NCBI RefSeq assembly: GCF_003390375.1
Contig: NZ_QUOT01000001.1
Coordinates: 1,364,001 to 1,428,000, forward strand
DNA: 64,000 nt
Source of the DNA: Thalassotalea euphylliae
GTDB taxonomy: Bacteria; Pseudomonadota; Gammaproteobacteria; Enterobacterales; Alteromonadaceae
Direction: 5' to 3'
Below the pieces are notes generated by a model. That model was not told where the DNA came from. It searched no databases and saw only the letters and a program-made list of their open reading frames with translations. How positions within the stretch are numbered: position 1 is the stretch's first letter; each line of letters starts with the position of its first letter. Both the position numbers and the translations under genes were made by a program. Below, piece by piece: positions 43,701-52,263 of this stretch.

Positions 43701-45959
43701 CTATACAATACCTTGTTTGGCAAGTGGTAAGTCGCGGTAGCGTTTACCCGTTAAAGCAAATATCGCATTGGTAATTGCTGGCACTACTGGTGGTACCCCA
43801 GGCTCGCCAATACCGCCAGGAGGTGCATCGCTATCAACAATATCGATCTCGGTTACTGGCGTATCCGTCATGCGCGCAACCGGGTAATCATGGAAGTTGG
43901 TCTGATTAATCACACCGTCTTTAGCAGTCAGCTCACCATAAAAAGCTAGCGAAATACCAAACACTGCTGAGCCTTCCATTTGTGAGCGAATACGCTCTGG
44001 GTTAACTGCGGTGCCGCAATCAAGGCTAAACCACATTTTATCGACTTTGATTTTACCGTTTTGCTCGCTAACCTCAGCTACACAAGCAACATAGGTGGCA
44101 AAACTACGGTGAACTGCGATGCCCAATGCCGAGCCAGCTTTTCGAGGCTTATCCCAATTAGCCATATTCGCAACACGATTAACGACATTTTTATAGCGTG
44201 CTGTATCGATAGGATATTGCTTAATGTCAGAGCCATAGTTACCGTATTTAGCATTTTGCGCTGCAAGATCAATATGACGATCATTACCTAACAAGCTTAA
44301 TAAGTAGTCTTTTGGATCGGTTTTCGCCTCATGGGCAAGTTCATCAGCGAACGAGCAGACTGCAAATGCTTGGTTGATATTCGTCACTGAGCGCAGCCAA
44401 CCGATACGCGTATGAGCAGTCGCTTTACCCGCAGCACATTGCACGTTCGAAATATCGTACGGCATATCAATTAAGCCTAAGTCAGCTTCAAAGGCAATAA
44501 CATCAGCACCTTTGGCAAAGGTTGAGCTAATAGTTGGTAAGGCAACATTATGCTGCCAAGCCGTCACCTTGTGCTTGTTATCCAAACCCGCTTTCAGCTT
44601 TTGATAACTAACCGCATGGTAGTAACCGTTTTGGATTTCGTCTTCACGTGTCCAGCACACTTTCACTGGTTTACCGCGCAGTTTTGACATCATAGCGGCT
44701 TCTACAATGAAATCAGGCTTGGATTTTCGACCAAAACCACCACCTAACAGGGTGACATTGATATTAACGTTTTCCGGTGGCACTTGTAACAGTTGCGCCA
44801 CTGTACCTTGCGCCGATTGTGGCGTTTGCGTACAAGCCCAAATATCTAATACACCATCATGGTAATGTGCAGCAGCAGCTGGCGGCTCCATCGGCACATG
44901 AATGAGCTCAGGCACATAGTAGTCAGCTGCAAAAACTTTATCTGCGCTGGCTAGCGCAGCATCAACATCACCTGCTTTACGCAGAACCGCACTAGGCGCA
45001 TCGCAACTTGCTGCTAGGGATTTTTTATACTCCTCGCTTTCATAACTTGCGTGGCTACTGTTTTCCCACTCAATTTCCAAGGCATCACGACCTTGCATTG
45101 CCGCCCAAGTATTGCTGGCAACCACGGCAACACCGCCTAGTGGTTTAAACAATGGCGGCTCTTCCAGGTTTTCCAGCGCAATTACATCAATCACACCTGA
45201 GATTTTTTTCGCTTTACTGGCATCAAATTTTACCAGTTTTGAGGCAAGCACAGGTGGCCGTGCAATAACCACATATTCCATGTCGGGCAATTGCACATCA
45301 TAACCGTATGTGGTGTTACCTGTGGCGATATCATGACCGTCAACAAGCGGGATATCGGATTTACCAATAAAATTAAACTCTGCTTTACTTTTCAGCTTAA
45401 GCGAGATTGGATCTGGCACTGGTAAAGTAGCAGCAACCGCCACTAGAGAACCAAAACTGGCAGTTCTACCCGTCGGTTTGTGAATAATTTGATTAGCCTT
45501 GGCATAACATTCGTCAACAGGTACTTGCCACTGGTTTGCTGCCGCTTGCTCGAGCATAGTGCGAGCGGTAGCGCCCGCTTCTCTTAATGGCTGATAAAAA
45601 TTACGAATAGAGCGTGAACCATCGGTATTTTGACTGCCATATTTTTTGTCACCAAGACCTTGAATAACATTAATTTTTTGCCAATCTGCGTCTAGCTCGT
45701 CTGCCACAATCATAGGGATACTGGTGCGAATCCCTTGCCCCATCTCTGAGCGGTGAACAATTATGCCAACAGTATCATCGGCATTAATGTGAACATAAAC
45801 ACTTGGTTCAAATTTAGTGCTAGCTGGAGCGGCAAAGGCTTTTGGCAAACCGCTTACTTCTGGAAAATTAACCGCCAGCACTAAAGCTCCAGAGCCTAAA
45901 CCCAAGTTTTTTAAAAACGAGCGACGGCTAACATTTTCAACACTATTTTTCGTTGCCAT
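43701..45959 (-). CDS. Xanthine dehydrogenase family molybdopterin-binding subunit (IorB-like)
   Basis: A 752-residue periplasmic molybdenum hydroxylase subunit resembling isoquinoline 1-oxidoreductase beta and membrane-linked aldehyde dehydrogenases. A Tat signal (SRRSFLKNLGLGSGALVLA, residues 11-29) exports it with its iron-sulfur partner. Molybdopterin-binding signatures include GGGFGRKSKPDFIVEAA, and the catalytic Glu lies in GGIGEPGVPPV near the C-terminus. The substrate (aldehyde or N-heterocycle) cannot be told. It starts 2 bp after the 2Fe-2S subunit with AAGGGG before the ATG. No cytochrome subunit is encoded beside it. Confidence 0.88.
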   Translation of the reverse strand: MATKNSVENVSRRSFLKNLGLGSGALVLAVNFPEVSGLPKAFAAPASTKFEPSVYVHINADDTVGIIVHRSEMGQGIRTSIPMIVADELDADWQKINVIQGLGDKKYGSQNTDGSRSIRNFYQPLREAGATARTMLEQAAANQWQVPVDECYAKANQIIHKPTGRTASFGSLVAVAATLPVPDPISLKLKSKAEFNFIGKSDIPLVDGHDIATGNTTYGYDVQLPDMEYVVIARPPVLASKLVKFDASKAKKISGVIDVIALENLEEPPLFKPLGGVAVVASNTWAAMQGRDALEIEWENSSHASYESEEYKKSLAASCDAPSAVLRKAGDVDAALASADKVFAADYYVPELIHVPMEPPAAAAHYHDGVLDIWACTQTPQSAQGTVAQLLQVPPENVNINVTLLGGGFGRKSKPDFIVEAAMMSKLRGKPVKVCWTREDEIQNGYYHAVSYQKLKAGLDNKHKVTAWQHNVALPTISSTFAKGADVIAFEADLGLIDMPYDISNVQCAAGKATAHTRIGWLRSVTNINQAFAVCSFADELAHEAKTDPKDYLLSLLGNDRHIDLAAQNAKYGNYGSDIKQYPIDTARYKNVVNRVANMANWDKPRKAGSALGIAVHRSFATYVACVAEVSEQNGKIKVDKMWFSLDCGTAVNPERIRSQMEGSAVFGISLAFYGELTAKDGVINQTNFHDYPVARMTDTPVTEIDIVDSDAPPGGIGEPGVPPVVPAITNAIFALTGKRYRDLPLAKQGIV

Positions 45960-45961
45960 TG

Positions 45962-46492
45962 TTATGCCCCTTGTTTACCGGTTGAAAGTTTGCCAGTTGA
46001 ACCAACATCAACAGCCAAATCGTCGACATTCGCGGTACTTGTTGATAAATCTGCCGCTAAATGAATCGCTTTTTTAATTCTTTCATAAGTGCCACAACGA
46101 CAAATGTTGCCACTCATGGCTTGTTCAATTTGCGCATCGTTAGGGTTTGGATTCGTTGCAAGTAACGCAGCCGCAGACATCATTTGGCCCGATTGACAAT
46201 AACCACATTGTGGCACATTCAGTGTTTGCCACGCTTGTTGAACAGGGTGGTCACCATCGCTTGATAAGCCTTCAATGGTAGTAATTTTTTGCCCATTAAC
46301 AGCCGAGACTGGGGTGGCACAAGAGCGCACAGGTTGGCCATTCAAATGAACGGTACAAGCGCCACATAGCCCTTTACCGCAACCGTACTTAGTACCTGTG
46401 TAATTAAGAATATCTCGCAGCGCCCACAATAGCGGCATATTTTCATCATCGCTATATTGGTGCGCGCGACCGTTTACATTTAAGGTGATCAT
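45962..46492 (-). CDS. (2Fe-2S)-binding subunit (IorA-like)
   Basis: A 176-residue electron-transfer subunit with two clusters: plant-type ferredoxin motif CGKGLCGACTVHLNGQPVRSC (residues about 38-58) and the helical second-cluster domain CGYCQSGQMM...GNICRCGTYERI. It has no signal peptide and is expected to be co-exported with the Tat-tagged large subunit. The last 30 residues are an unconserved tail. GGAAG precedes the ATG. It is the first gene of the two-subunit operon. Confidence 0.9.
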   Translation of the reverse strand: MITLNVNGRAHQYSDDENMPLLWALRDILNYTGTKYGCGKGLCGACTVHLNGQPVRSCATPVSAVNGQKITTIEGLSSDGDHPVQQAWQTLNVPQCGYCQSGQMMSAAALLATNPNPNDAQIEQAMSGNICRCGTYERIKKAIHLAADLSTSTANVDDLAVDVGSTGKLSTGKQGA

Positions 46493-46585
46493 GTTTGCTT
46501 CCTTGATAGCTTCACTAGGTTGTTATCAGTACTGCTATGTTTTGTTTCATTGACTTTACATCATTGATTTTATTATTTTTAGCTT

Positions 46586-46608
46586 ACCTTTCTAAAGGAT
46601 AGAAAGGT
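46586..46608. promoter_or_regulatory. Inverted repeat upstream of the iorAB-like operon
   Basis: ACCTTTCTA-AAGGA-TAGAAAGGT is a perfect 9+5+9 inverted repeat about 95 bp upstream of the iorA-like start. Neither side has a T-run, so an operator is more likely than a terminator. Confidence 0.4.
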
Positions 46609-46651
46609 TACTTTGACAGCTATAACTATACGCCAAAACTGGCTGATATGT

Positions 46652-47287
46652 TTAAGCTTTGCGTTGAAATTGCAGTTTTCTGAGTTGCTCTGGCGTATCT
46701 AAATCGGCTTTTGCGTTAGTAAGCTCAATCTGCTCGACTAATTGCTTACTTTGAGCTCGCAATTTAGCCAGCACAAACTTTGCACCTTCTTTACCGTCTA
46801 GCTTGCTAAGTTGATCAAAAAGCGCTTGCGAGAATATCACTGGCGGGCCAAATTCAACGGAATTATTGTCTGTTTCAGTCCAACAGCTTATGGTTGCAAG
46901 TTGCTCTCCCATTGAGTGTCCAGTAATCAACTTCGCAATATCTTGCTCAGTGACTTGCCACTGATCCACTAGCATTAGTAACAGACCGCTAGCATTAGAC
47001 GCATTGATAATATTGCAAACCCCGCAAGCAATTGAGGAACCCATTCCCGTTGACCACTTGCTATTTTCAATTATGTTCACCGGCAAAGGCGCTAATAATT
47101 TTTGGTAAGTTTCAGCTTCATGACCGATAACAACAGTTACGTTATTGCTGAGCTTTAAGGCGAGTTTAATTTGGCGGATTAGTAGATATTCACCATCGAT
47201 TTTAACTAGCTGCTTAGCTTGTCCTAAACGTGAGGAGCTACCTGCGGCCAAAATTAAAATAGCAAAATCTTTAGTTGCGATCTTCAC
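46652..47287 (-). CDS. MocA-like molybdenum cofactor nucleotidyltransferase
   Basis: A 211-residue nucleotidyltransferase of the MobA/MocA group, with the NTP motif LAAGSSSRLGQAKQLV (residues 12-27) and a central acidic site in LLLMLVDQWQVT. It likely attaches CMP to molybdopterin for the neighbouring hydroxylase, since XDH-family enzymes commonly use the cytosine dinucleotide cofactor. Position next to the iorAB-like genes supports this. The start is GTG. A gap of 159 bp separates it from iorA, so transcription may be separate. Confidence 0.8.
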   Translation of the reverse strand: MKIATKDFAILILAAGSSSRLGQAKQLVKIDGEYLLIRQIKLALKLSNNVTVVIGHEAETYQKLLAPLPVNIIENSKWSTGMGSSIACGVCNIINASNASGLLLMLVDQWQVTEQDIAKLITGHSMGEQLATISCWTETDNNSVEFGPPVIFSQALFDQLSKLDGKEGAKFVLAKLRAQSKQLVEQIELTNAKADLDTPEQLRKLQFQRKA

Positions 47288-47592
47288 ATGAAATACCCAC
47301 TTACCTGATATGTCATTATTTCACATACTGATAGGTCAAATAATGGTGCGCTATAAAGTAGCATGAGCGATAATAGTTGTAATAAAAAAGGTATGAAAAT
47401 TATAGTAGGTAAATAAAAGCTTTCAGAATTTGGGCTGTTTGCAACGGGTGAGCACGCTTTATGGAATTTGCCTAACTCTTTAAGCAAAACCAGGAAGTGA
47501 TAAATCACCTCAAAATAAATAAACAACACCTAGCCAATAAATGACTAGATATTGTTGAATATCGATAGATAAAAATAAAGCAAGCTAGCTAG
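47288..47592. other. Intergenic region, no supported gene
   Basis: AT-rich stretch between the MocA-like gene and a small hypothetical gene, both on the minus strand. A minus-strand frame of 81 codons (47284-47529) is open but reads as hydrophobic, low-complexity residues without a ribosome binding site. I see no clear promoter or terminator. Confidence 0.4.
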
Positions 47593-47958
47593 CTATTGAA
47601 CTAACTTTATATACTCAGGATCTTGAGTTTCAATATTTTTTCTCTGAGCCTTTCGCTGAGCTGTTTTTCTAACCTTTACTTCCCGTGTAACCGAGCGCCC
47701 ATCTTGGTATCTATGGTAAGAAAAGTTATCTAAACCAAGCATTTCAGTAAACTGGTGAAAGGTCATAAAGTCATCTTTGGTAAACTCTTCACCATCTTTG
47801 GTTACTAAGCCGTCGATATACATGGAATCACCATTAATATTGCAGTTGGCAATAGCTCCATAAGGCTTACCATATTCTTCTACTTTAAGTGCCCTAACCA
47901 TTTTAAGCTCAAAGCACCACTCACCTAATTGTATGTAGCGATTAAAATTGTCTGACAT
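47593..47958 (-). CDS. Conserved hypothetical small protein
   Basis: A 121-residue soluble protein that I do not recognise. It contains a mixed strand/helix core (YIQLGEWCFELKMVRALKVEEYGKPYGAIANCNINGDSMYIDGLVTKDG) and a basic, probably flexible C-terminal tail (TREVKVRKTAQRKAQRKN) that could bind nucleic acid. CGGAG lies five bases before the ATG, a good sign that it is translated. No neighbour suggests a job. Confidence 0.6.
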   Translation of the reverse strand: MSDNFNRYIQLGEWCFELKMVRALKVEEYGKPYGAIANCNINGDSMYIDGLVTKDGEEFTKDDFMTFHQFTEMLGLDNFSYHRYQDGRSVTREVKVRKTAQRKAQRKNIETQDPEYIKLVQ

Positions 47959-48323
47959 GCAAACTCCGTTATTGTTATTTTCGTTGCGTTAAAAGTAATC
48001 CTATTTAGCTACCGGCTAAAGACTTCCTTTCTACAGACAATTCCTCCATGATCAACCATAGTCACGTTAACAATATCCAAATTAACAACTTTAGTAACTT
48101 AGCAGTGTTTCACTACAGTGGTGTTACAACGAGGCCACATTATGTCATTTGTCGGGCCCAAAATACCATTGAATTACTGACTATTTTTAAACCTAAGCAA
48201 AAACATTAACTTATGTCAACAAATTGCATGAAAAACTCGCTTTTTTACCGCATTTTCCGTGCACATCTCGACAAATCGCAGTAATCTAAGCTCAAAACCC
48301 AAACTAAATAACAATAATTAGTG
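47959..48323. other. Intergenic region upstream of the penicillin acylase gene
   Basis: 365 bp between two divergent genes. It should hold both promoters, but I find no hexamer pair I trust. A palindromic GGGCCC lies near 48160 and an AGTG-TTT-CACT repeat near 48107-48117; neither is assignable. Confidence 0.4.
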
Positions 48324-50735
48324 ATGAACAAAATCAAACCTTTTTTACTGGGTAGTGTCATTTTGCTGGTATTTATTCTAGCTACCGCATCAGCCTGGAT
48401 ATACAGCAGCATTTACAATGCGATACCGCAACTAGACGGCAATACCGCGCTATACGGTCTTAACGCAAAAGTTGAAATCACTCGTGATGAATACGGTATC
48501 GCAACAATCCGAGCCGACAGCCGTTTGGATGCCGCTATGGCACTTGGTTTTGTTCATGGCCAAGAGCGCTTTTTCCAAATGGATCTGCTGCGCCGAAACT
48601 CAGCGGGTGAGCTTTCTAGCTTGTTTGGTGAAGTTGCCCTTGATTATGATAAAAAAATTCGTTTACACCGTTTTAGAGAGCGTGCCAGAGCAATTATCAA
48701 TAAGCTTCCTAAGAACGAATTTGAACTGATTGAAGCGTATACTCGGGGCGTTAATCAAGGTATTCAACGACTTGGTGCGAATCCATTCGAATATTTGTTA
48801 CTGCGACAAACCCCAGTGCTCTGGCAAGAGGAAGATACCATACTGACCGTATTTAGCATGTACCTTGATTTACAGTACGCTGGCGGTGAACGCGAGTTAA
48901 GTCTTCTCGCTATGCAGCAATCATTACCTGAAGACCTCTTTGCTTTTTTAAACCCTAAAGGTACACAGTGGGATGCAGCAATAGATGGCACGCAAATGCC
49001 GCAGGCTGCTATGCCAACTAGCTTTCCAGCAGCGATATCATCTGACTTGAACACTTCTCACGCAAATAATAAAGAAACACAAGCACCCCTTTCCTTTATT
49101 AGCAAACAACTAACAGAACAAAACTTTGTCGGTTCAAACAACTGGGCCGTATCTGGCGCACTCACCAAAACGGGTAGTGCAATTGTGGCAAACGATATGC
49201 ACTTAGGGCTTCGTGTGCCCAACACTTGGTATCGAGCATCATTAAAGTACAAGTTGCAAGATGGCAGTCCGATTAAGGTAACAGGCGCGACCTTGCCTGG
49301 CACGCCTAATGTCATCGTTGGCAGTAATGGACATATTGCTTGGGGCTTCACTAATAGCTACGGCGACTGGAGTGACGTCGTCCTACTTAAAACAAACAAA
49401 GACAAAAGCCAATACCTAACACCAAGTGGCTTTGAGGACTTTACCCAGCGCAATCACATGATTGCTGTCAAAAATCAAAAAACCGTCGAAATTCAAACGC
49501 AAGAAACCGTTTGGGGGCCGGTGATTGGTGAAGATAAAAACGGCAATCTACTGGCATATCGCTGGGTGGCTCACGATACAAACGCGGTCAACTTAGCGCA
49601 TATAAAATTGGAAACAGCCACTAATGTTGAACAGGCTGTAAAGATTGCAGCAAGTGCAGGTATTCCAGCACAGAACTTAATGGTTGCCGATAGCCAAGGC
49701 GATATCGCTTGGACAATAATGGGGCAAATTCCAGTAAAACACGGTGACATAGGAGAACTACCAGAAGATTGGTCGACTGGCGAGTTTAGTTGGAAAGGTT
49801 ACTTAGCCCCTGAAGATTACCCTAAGGTTATCTCACCAGCACAACAACGACTGTGGACGGCCAACTCTCGTGTTGTCGGCGGCCAGATGTACCAGCATAT
49901 CGGTAATGGCGGCTACGCACTGGGTGCTCGCGCCGGGCAAATTAAAACTAGACTATTTGAACAACAAGCGTTCGACGAACAAGCTTTACTCGATATTGCA
50001 CTTGATACAGAAGCTATTTACCTGTCGCGCTGGCAAGGACTGTTGCTAGACCAAATATTAATTGAGCCCGCACTAAGCGCGAATCCTCATTGGCAAGCAG
50101 CTCTCCCTTTTATCAGTCAGCAGCCACTGATGGCCAGTATTGATTCCGTTGGCTACCGCATCGTTAAAGCATTTAAATCTAAGGTCAAAACTCAAGTATT
50201 TACATCACTAGAAAACTACCTTAGCGAGCAAGATAAAAACTTTTCACTAAAAACCGTGCGAAATTCTCTAGAAGAGCCACTTTGGCAACTAGTGACTGAA
50301 CAACCTGTGGGCTATCTAGCACAAGACATGAGCTGGCAAACACTACTAACAGAGTCGTTAGACCAAGCGCTTAATGAAATTACCAAGCAACAAAGCCTTG
50401 CAGATGCCACATGGGGCCAACATAATGCCGCTGAGATTAAACACCCGCTGAGTAGCGCTATCCCTATTTTCGGCAATTACCTTAACATGCCAGCAGAGCC
50501 ATTACCTGGCGACGGCTTCATGCCAAGAGTTGATGGCGGCAGCTTTGGCGCGTCAGAGCGTATGATCGTTTCGCCTGGGCATGAAGAGTCTGGCATTTTT
50601 CATATGCCTACCAGCCAGGCTGGTCATCCTTGGAGCCCATATTTTGGCAAAGGGCATAGCGACTGGGTAGCAGGTAAACCTAGCCCATTTTTACCGGGTG
50701 AAACTCGCTATACACTAACGTTGCTACCATATTAG
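48324..50735 (+). CDS. Penicillin acylase family protein (Ntn hydrolase)
   Basis: An 803-residue exported protein of the penicillin G acylase / acyl-homoserine-lactone acylase family, made as a precursor that cuts itself into two chains. An N-terminal hydrophobic segment (residues 7-28) anchors or exports it. The alpha chain has ITRDEYGIATIRADS and ALGFVHGQERFFQMDLLRR. The autocatalytic Ser starts the beta chain in FVG/SNNWAVSG (Ser271), and the oxyanion-hole region GSNGHIAWGFTNSYGD follows. Substrates may be beta-lactam side chains, acyl-homoserine lactones or other amides; sequence alone cannot decide. The start is ATG at 48324 with an in-frame GTG one codon earlier. Confidence 0.9.
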   Translation: MNKIKPFLLGSVILLVFILATASAWIYSSIYNAIPQLDGNTALYGLNAKVEITRDEYGIATIRADSRLDAAMALGFVHGQERFFQMDLLRRNSAGELSSLFGEVALDYDKKIRLHRFRERARAIINKLPKNEFELIEAYTRGVNQGIQRLGANPFEYLLLRQTPVLWQEEDTILTVFSMYLDLQYAGGERELSLLAMQQSLPEDLFAFLNPKGTQWDAAIDGTQMPQAAMPTSFPAAISSDLNTSHANNKETQAPLSFISKQLTEQNFVGSNNWAVSGALTKTGSAIVANDMHLGLRVPNTWYRASLKYKLQDGSPIKVTGATLPGTPNVIVGSNGHIAWGFTNSYGDWSDVVLLKTNKDKSQYLTPSGFEDFTQRNHMIAVKNQKTVEIQTQETVWGPVIGEDKNGNLLAYRWVAHDTNAVNLAHIKLETATNVEQAVKIAASAGIPAQNLMVADSQGDIAWTIMGQIPVKHGDIGELPEDWSTGEFSWKGYLAPEDYPKVISPAQQRLWTANSRVVGGQMYQHIGNGGYALGARAGQIKTRLFEQQAFDEQALLDIALDTEAIYLSRWQGLLLDQILIEPALSANPHWQAALPFISQQPLMASIDSVGYRIVKAFKSKVKTQVFTSLENYLSEQDKNFSLKTVRNSLEEPLWQLVTEQPVGYLAQDMSWQTLLTESLDQALNEITKQQSLADATWGQHNAAEIKHPLSSAIPIFGNYLNMPAEPLPGDGFMPRVDGGSFGASERMIVSPGHEESGIFHMPTSQAGHPWSPYFGKGHSDWVAGKPSPFLPGETRYTLTLLPY

Positions 50736-50794
50736 GCATTTGTAGTTAAAAAATAGTGCTTGAACTCTAGTAGGACTGTCGATACATTAAAGCC

Positions 50795-50896
50795 ATGAAG
50801 ATTACTTCCGCTATTGAAAGCGCGGTAAAAAGCGCAATCAAAAACGTTTTATCAGGCACTCGTTTCTTTAGCCTGTTTTTTATCCTCTCTCGTTGA
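50795..50896 (+). CDS. pheL: pheA leader peptide
   Basis: A 33-codon ORF starting at ATG 50795 whose C-terminal half reads RFFSLFFILSR: four Phe codons in two adjacent pairs just before the stop. It lies upstream of pheA and is followed by hairpins in the arrangement of an amino-acid attenuator. When Phe-tRNA is short, a ribosome would stall in the Phe codons and allow pheA transcription. The ribosome binding site is weak, and the best-looking promoter would place the transcript start almost at this ATG. Confidence 0.72.
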   Translation: MKITSAIESAVKSAIKNVLSGTRFFSLFFILSR

Positions 50897-50955
50897 GGAG
50901 CGTTTTTTGCGGCAAAAATTAACCCGAAAAACCTCCACACTGGAGGTTTTTTTTT
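50884..50955 (+). promoter_or_regulatory. Phenylalanine attenuator of pheA
   Basis: Four segments follow the Phe codons: 1 CCTC (50884-50887), 2 GAGGAG (50895-50900, overlapping the leader stop), 3 CCTCCA (50932-50937) and 4 TGGAGG (50941-50946) followed by nine T. Segments 3:4 make an intrinsic terminator, 2:3 an antiterminator and 1:2 a pause hairpin. This is the classic arrangement for transcription attenuation. Confidence 0.75.
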
Positions 50956-51008
50956 ACCTATTTATTAACGGTACTATATTAGCAACAAGCTAAAGCAAAG
51001 GAGTCAAC

Positions 51009-52184
51009 GTGGAGCAATCATTAGACCTAAACGAAATAAGAGCACAAATTACAGAAACCGACCAGCAATTGCTCAAGCTCTTTGCCAAGCGCCGTTCGCT
51101 CACACTTAATGTTGCTAAAAGTAAAGCACACCAGGTACGTCCAGTACGAGATCAACAGCGTGAGCAAGAATTGCTGATTCGTTTGATAAAACAAGGTAAA
51201 GAACTAGGGTTAGATGCCCACTACGTGACCAGCGTGTTCCAAACCATTATTGAAGATTCAGTGCTTAACCAGCAGGCATACTTGCAAACCTTAACTAACC
51301 CTAACTTACAATTGCCGATGGTCAGCGTGGCCTTCTTAGGCAACAAGGGTTCATACAGCTACCTTGCTAGTCATCGTTACTTCTCACGCCGCGCGGAAAA
51401 AATTATTGAATCAGGCTGTCAAAGCTTTGCCGACATTATGCAACAGGTTGAAGCTGGCCACGTTGATTACGGCATGCTACCCATTGAAAATACAAGCTCT
51501 GGTAGTATCAATGAGGTTTACGATCTGCTGCAACATACTAACCTTGCAATCGTTGGCGAAATCACGCAACCCATTGAGCATTGCTTGCTAACAGCGGTTA
51601 ATACTCGTTTAGATAATATCAAAACCATCTACGCACACGGTCAACCATTTACACAGTGCAGTAACTTCTTAGACAAGCAACACGACATTCGTATTGAATA
51701 TTGCGATAGCACAGCCGATGCGATGGCAAAAGTCTATGAATTACAAGATGAAACGGTTGCAGTTATTGGCAGTGAAGAAGGTGGCCACTTGTACCAGTTA
51801 CACGCCTTAGAAAAATCCATTGCCAATCAGGATGAAAACCATAGCCGCTTTATTCTTGTCGCACGAAAGCCAGTTGATGTTGCTGAGCAAATTCCTGCGA
51901 AAACGACCTTTATTCTAGCAACAGGTCAAAAGCCAGGTGCCTTGGTGGAGTGTTTATTAGTGCTTAAAGAGAAAGGCATTAACATGTGTAAATTAGAGTC
52001 TCGCCCTATTCAAGGTCGCCCGTGGGAAGAAATGTTTTATATTGATGTGGAAGCCAACCTTAAATCAGCGGCAATGCAAGAAGCTATCGGTGAATTAACC
52101 GAGCTAACTAAGTTTATCAAAGTGCTAGGCTGCTACCCTATCGAACATATTTCGCCAACCAGCGTACCGGCTGCAGAAATCTAA
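51009..52184 (+). CDS. pheA: Bifunctional chorismate mutase / prephenate dehydratase
   Basis: Makes phenylpyruvate from chorismate through prephenate, the committed branch to phenylalanine. Order of domains in 391 residues: AroQ chorismate mutase (1-90, LNEIRAQITETDQQLLKLFAKRRSL), prephenate dehydratase (about 105-285, VAFLGNKGSYSYLA, PIENTSSGSINEVYDLL), and an ACT regulatory domain (about 298-375) with the Phe-binding ESRP motif. The length is close to E. coli PheA (386). The start is GTG with AAGGAG at good spacing. Control is by the leader attenuator upstream and feedback through the ACT domain. Confidence 0.97.
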   Translation: MEQSLDLNEIRAQITETDQQLLKLFAKRRSLTLNVAKSKAHQVRPVRDQQREQELLIRLIKQGKELGLDAHYVTSVFQTIIEDSVLNQQAYLQTLTNPNLQLPMVSVAFLGNKGSYSYLASHRYFSRRAEKIIESGCQSFADIMQQVEAGHVDYGMLPIENTSSGSINEVYDLLQHTNLAIVGEITQPIEHCLLTAVNTRLDNIKTIYAHGQPFTQCSNFLDKQHDIRIEYCDSTADAMAKVYELQDETVAVIGSEEGGHLYQLHALEKSIANQDENHSRFILVARKPVDVAEQIPAKTTFILATGQKPGALVECLLVLKEKGINMCKLESRPIQGRPWEEMFYIDVEANLKSAAMQEAIGELTELTKFIKVLGCYPIEHISPTSVPAAEI

Positions 52185-52211
52185 TCGTATTTGATATAGA
52201 AAACACCTAAC

Positions 52212-52242
52212 AAAAAGGCACGCTAATCAGCGTGCCTTTTTT
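52212..52242. terminator. Bidirectional terminator between pheA and the RND operon
   Basis: GGCACGCT (52217-52224) pairs with AGCGTGCC (52229-52236), with five A before and six T after. It separates the convergent pheA and efflux genes. Confidence 0.92.
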
Positions 52243-52263
52243 GTTCTTTAGCGCCTTATTCAA

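Noticed and set aside
47284..47529. 81-codon hydrophobic frame overlapping the start of the MocA-like gene
   Set aside because: AT-rich sequence gives Leu/Phe/Ile by composition; no ribosome binding site, no family resemblance, and only a 4-base overlap that could be chance.
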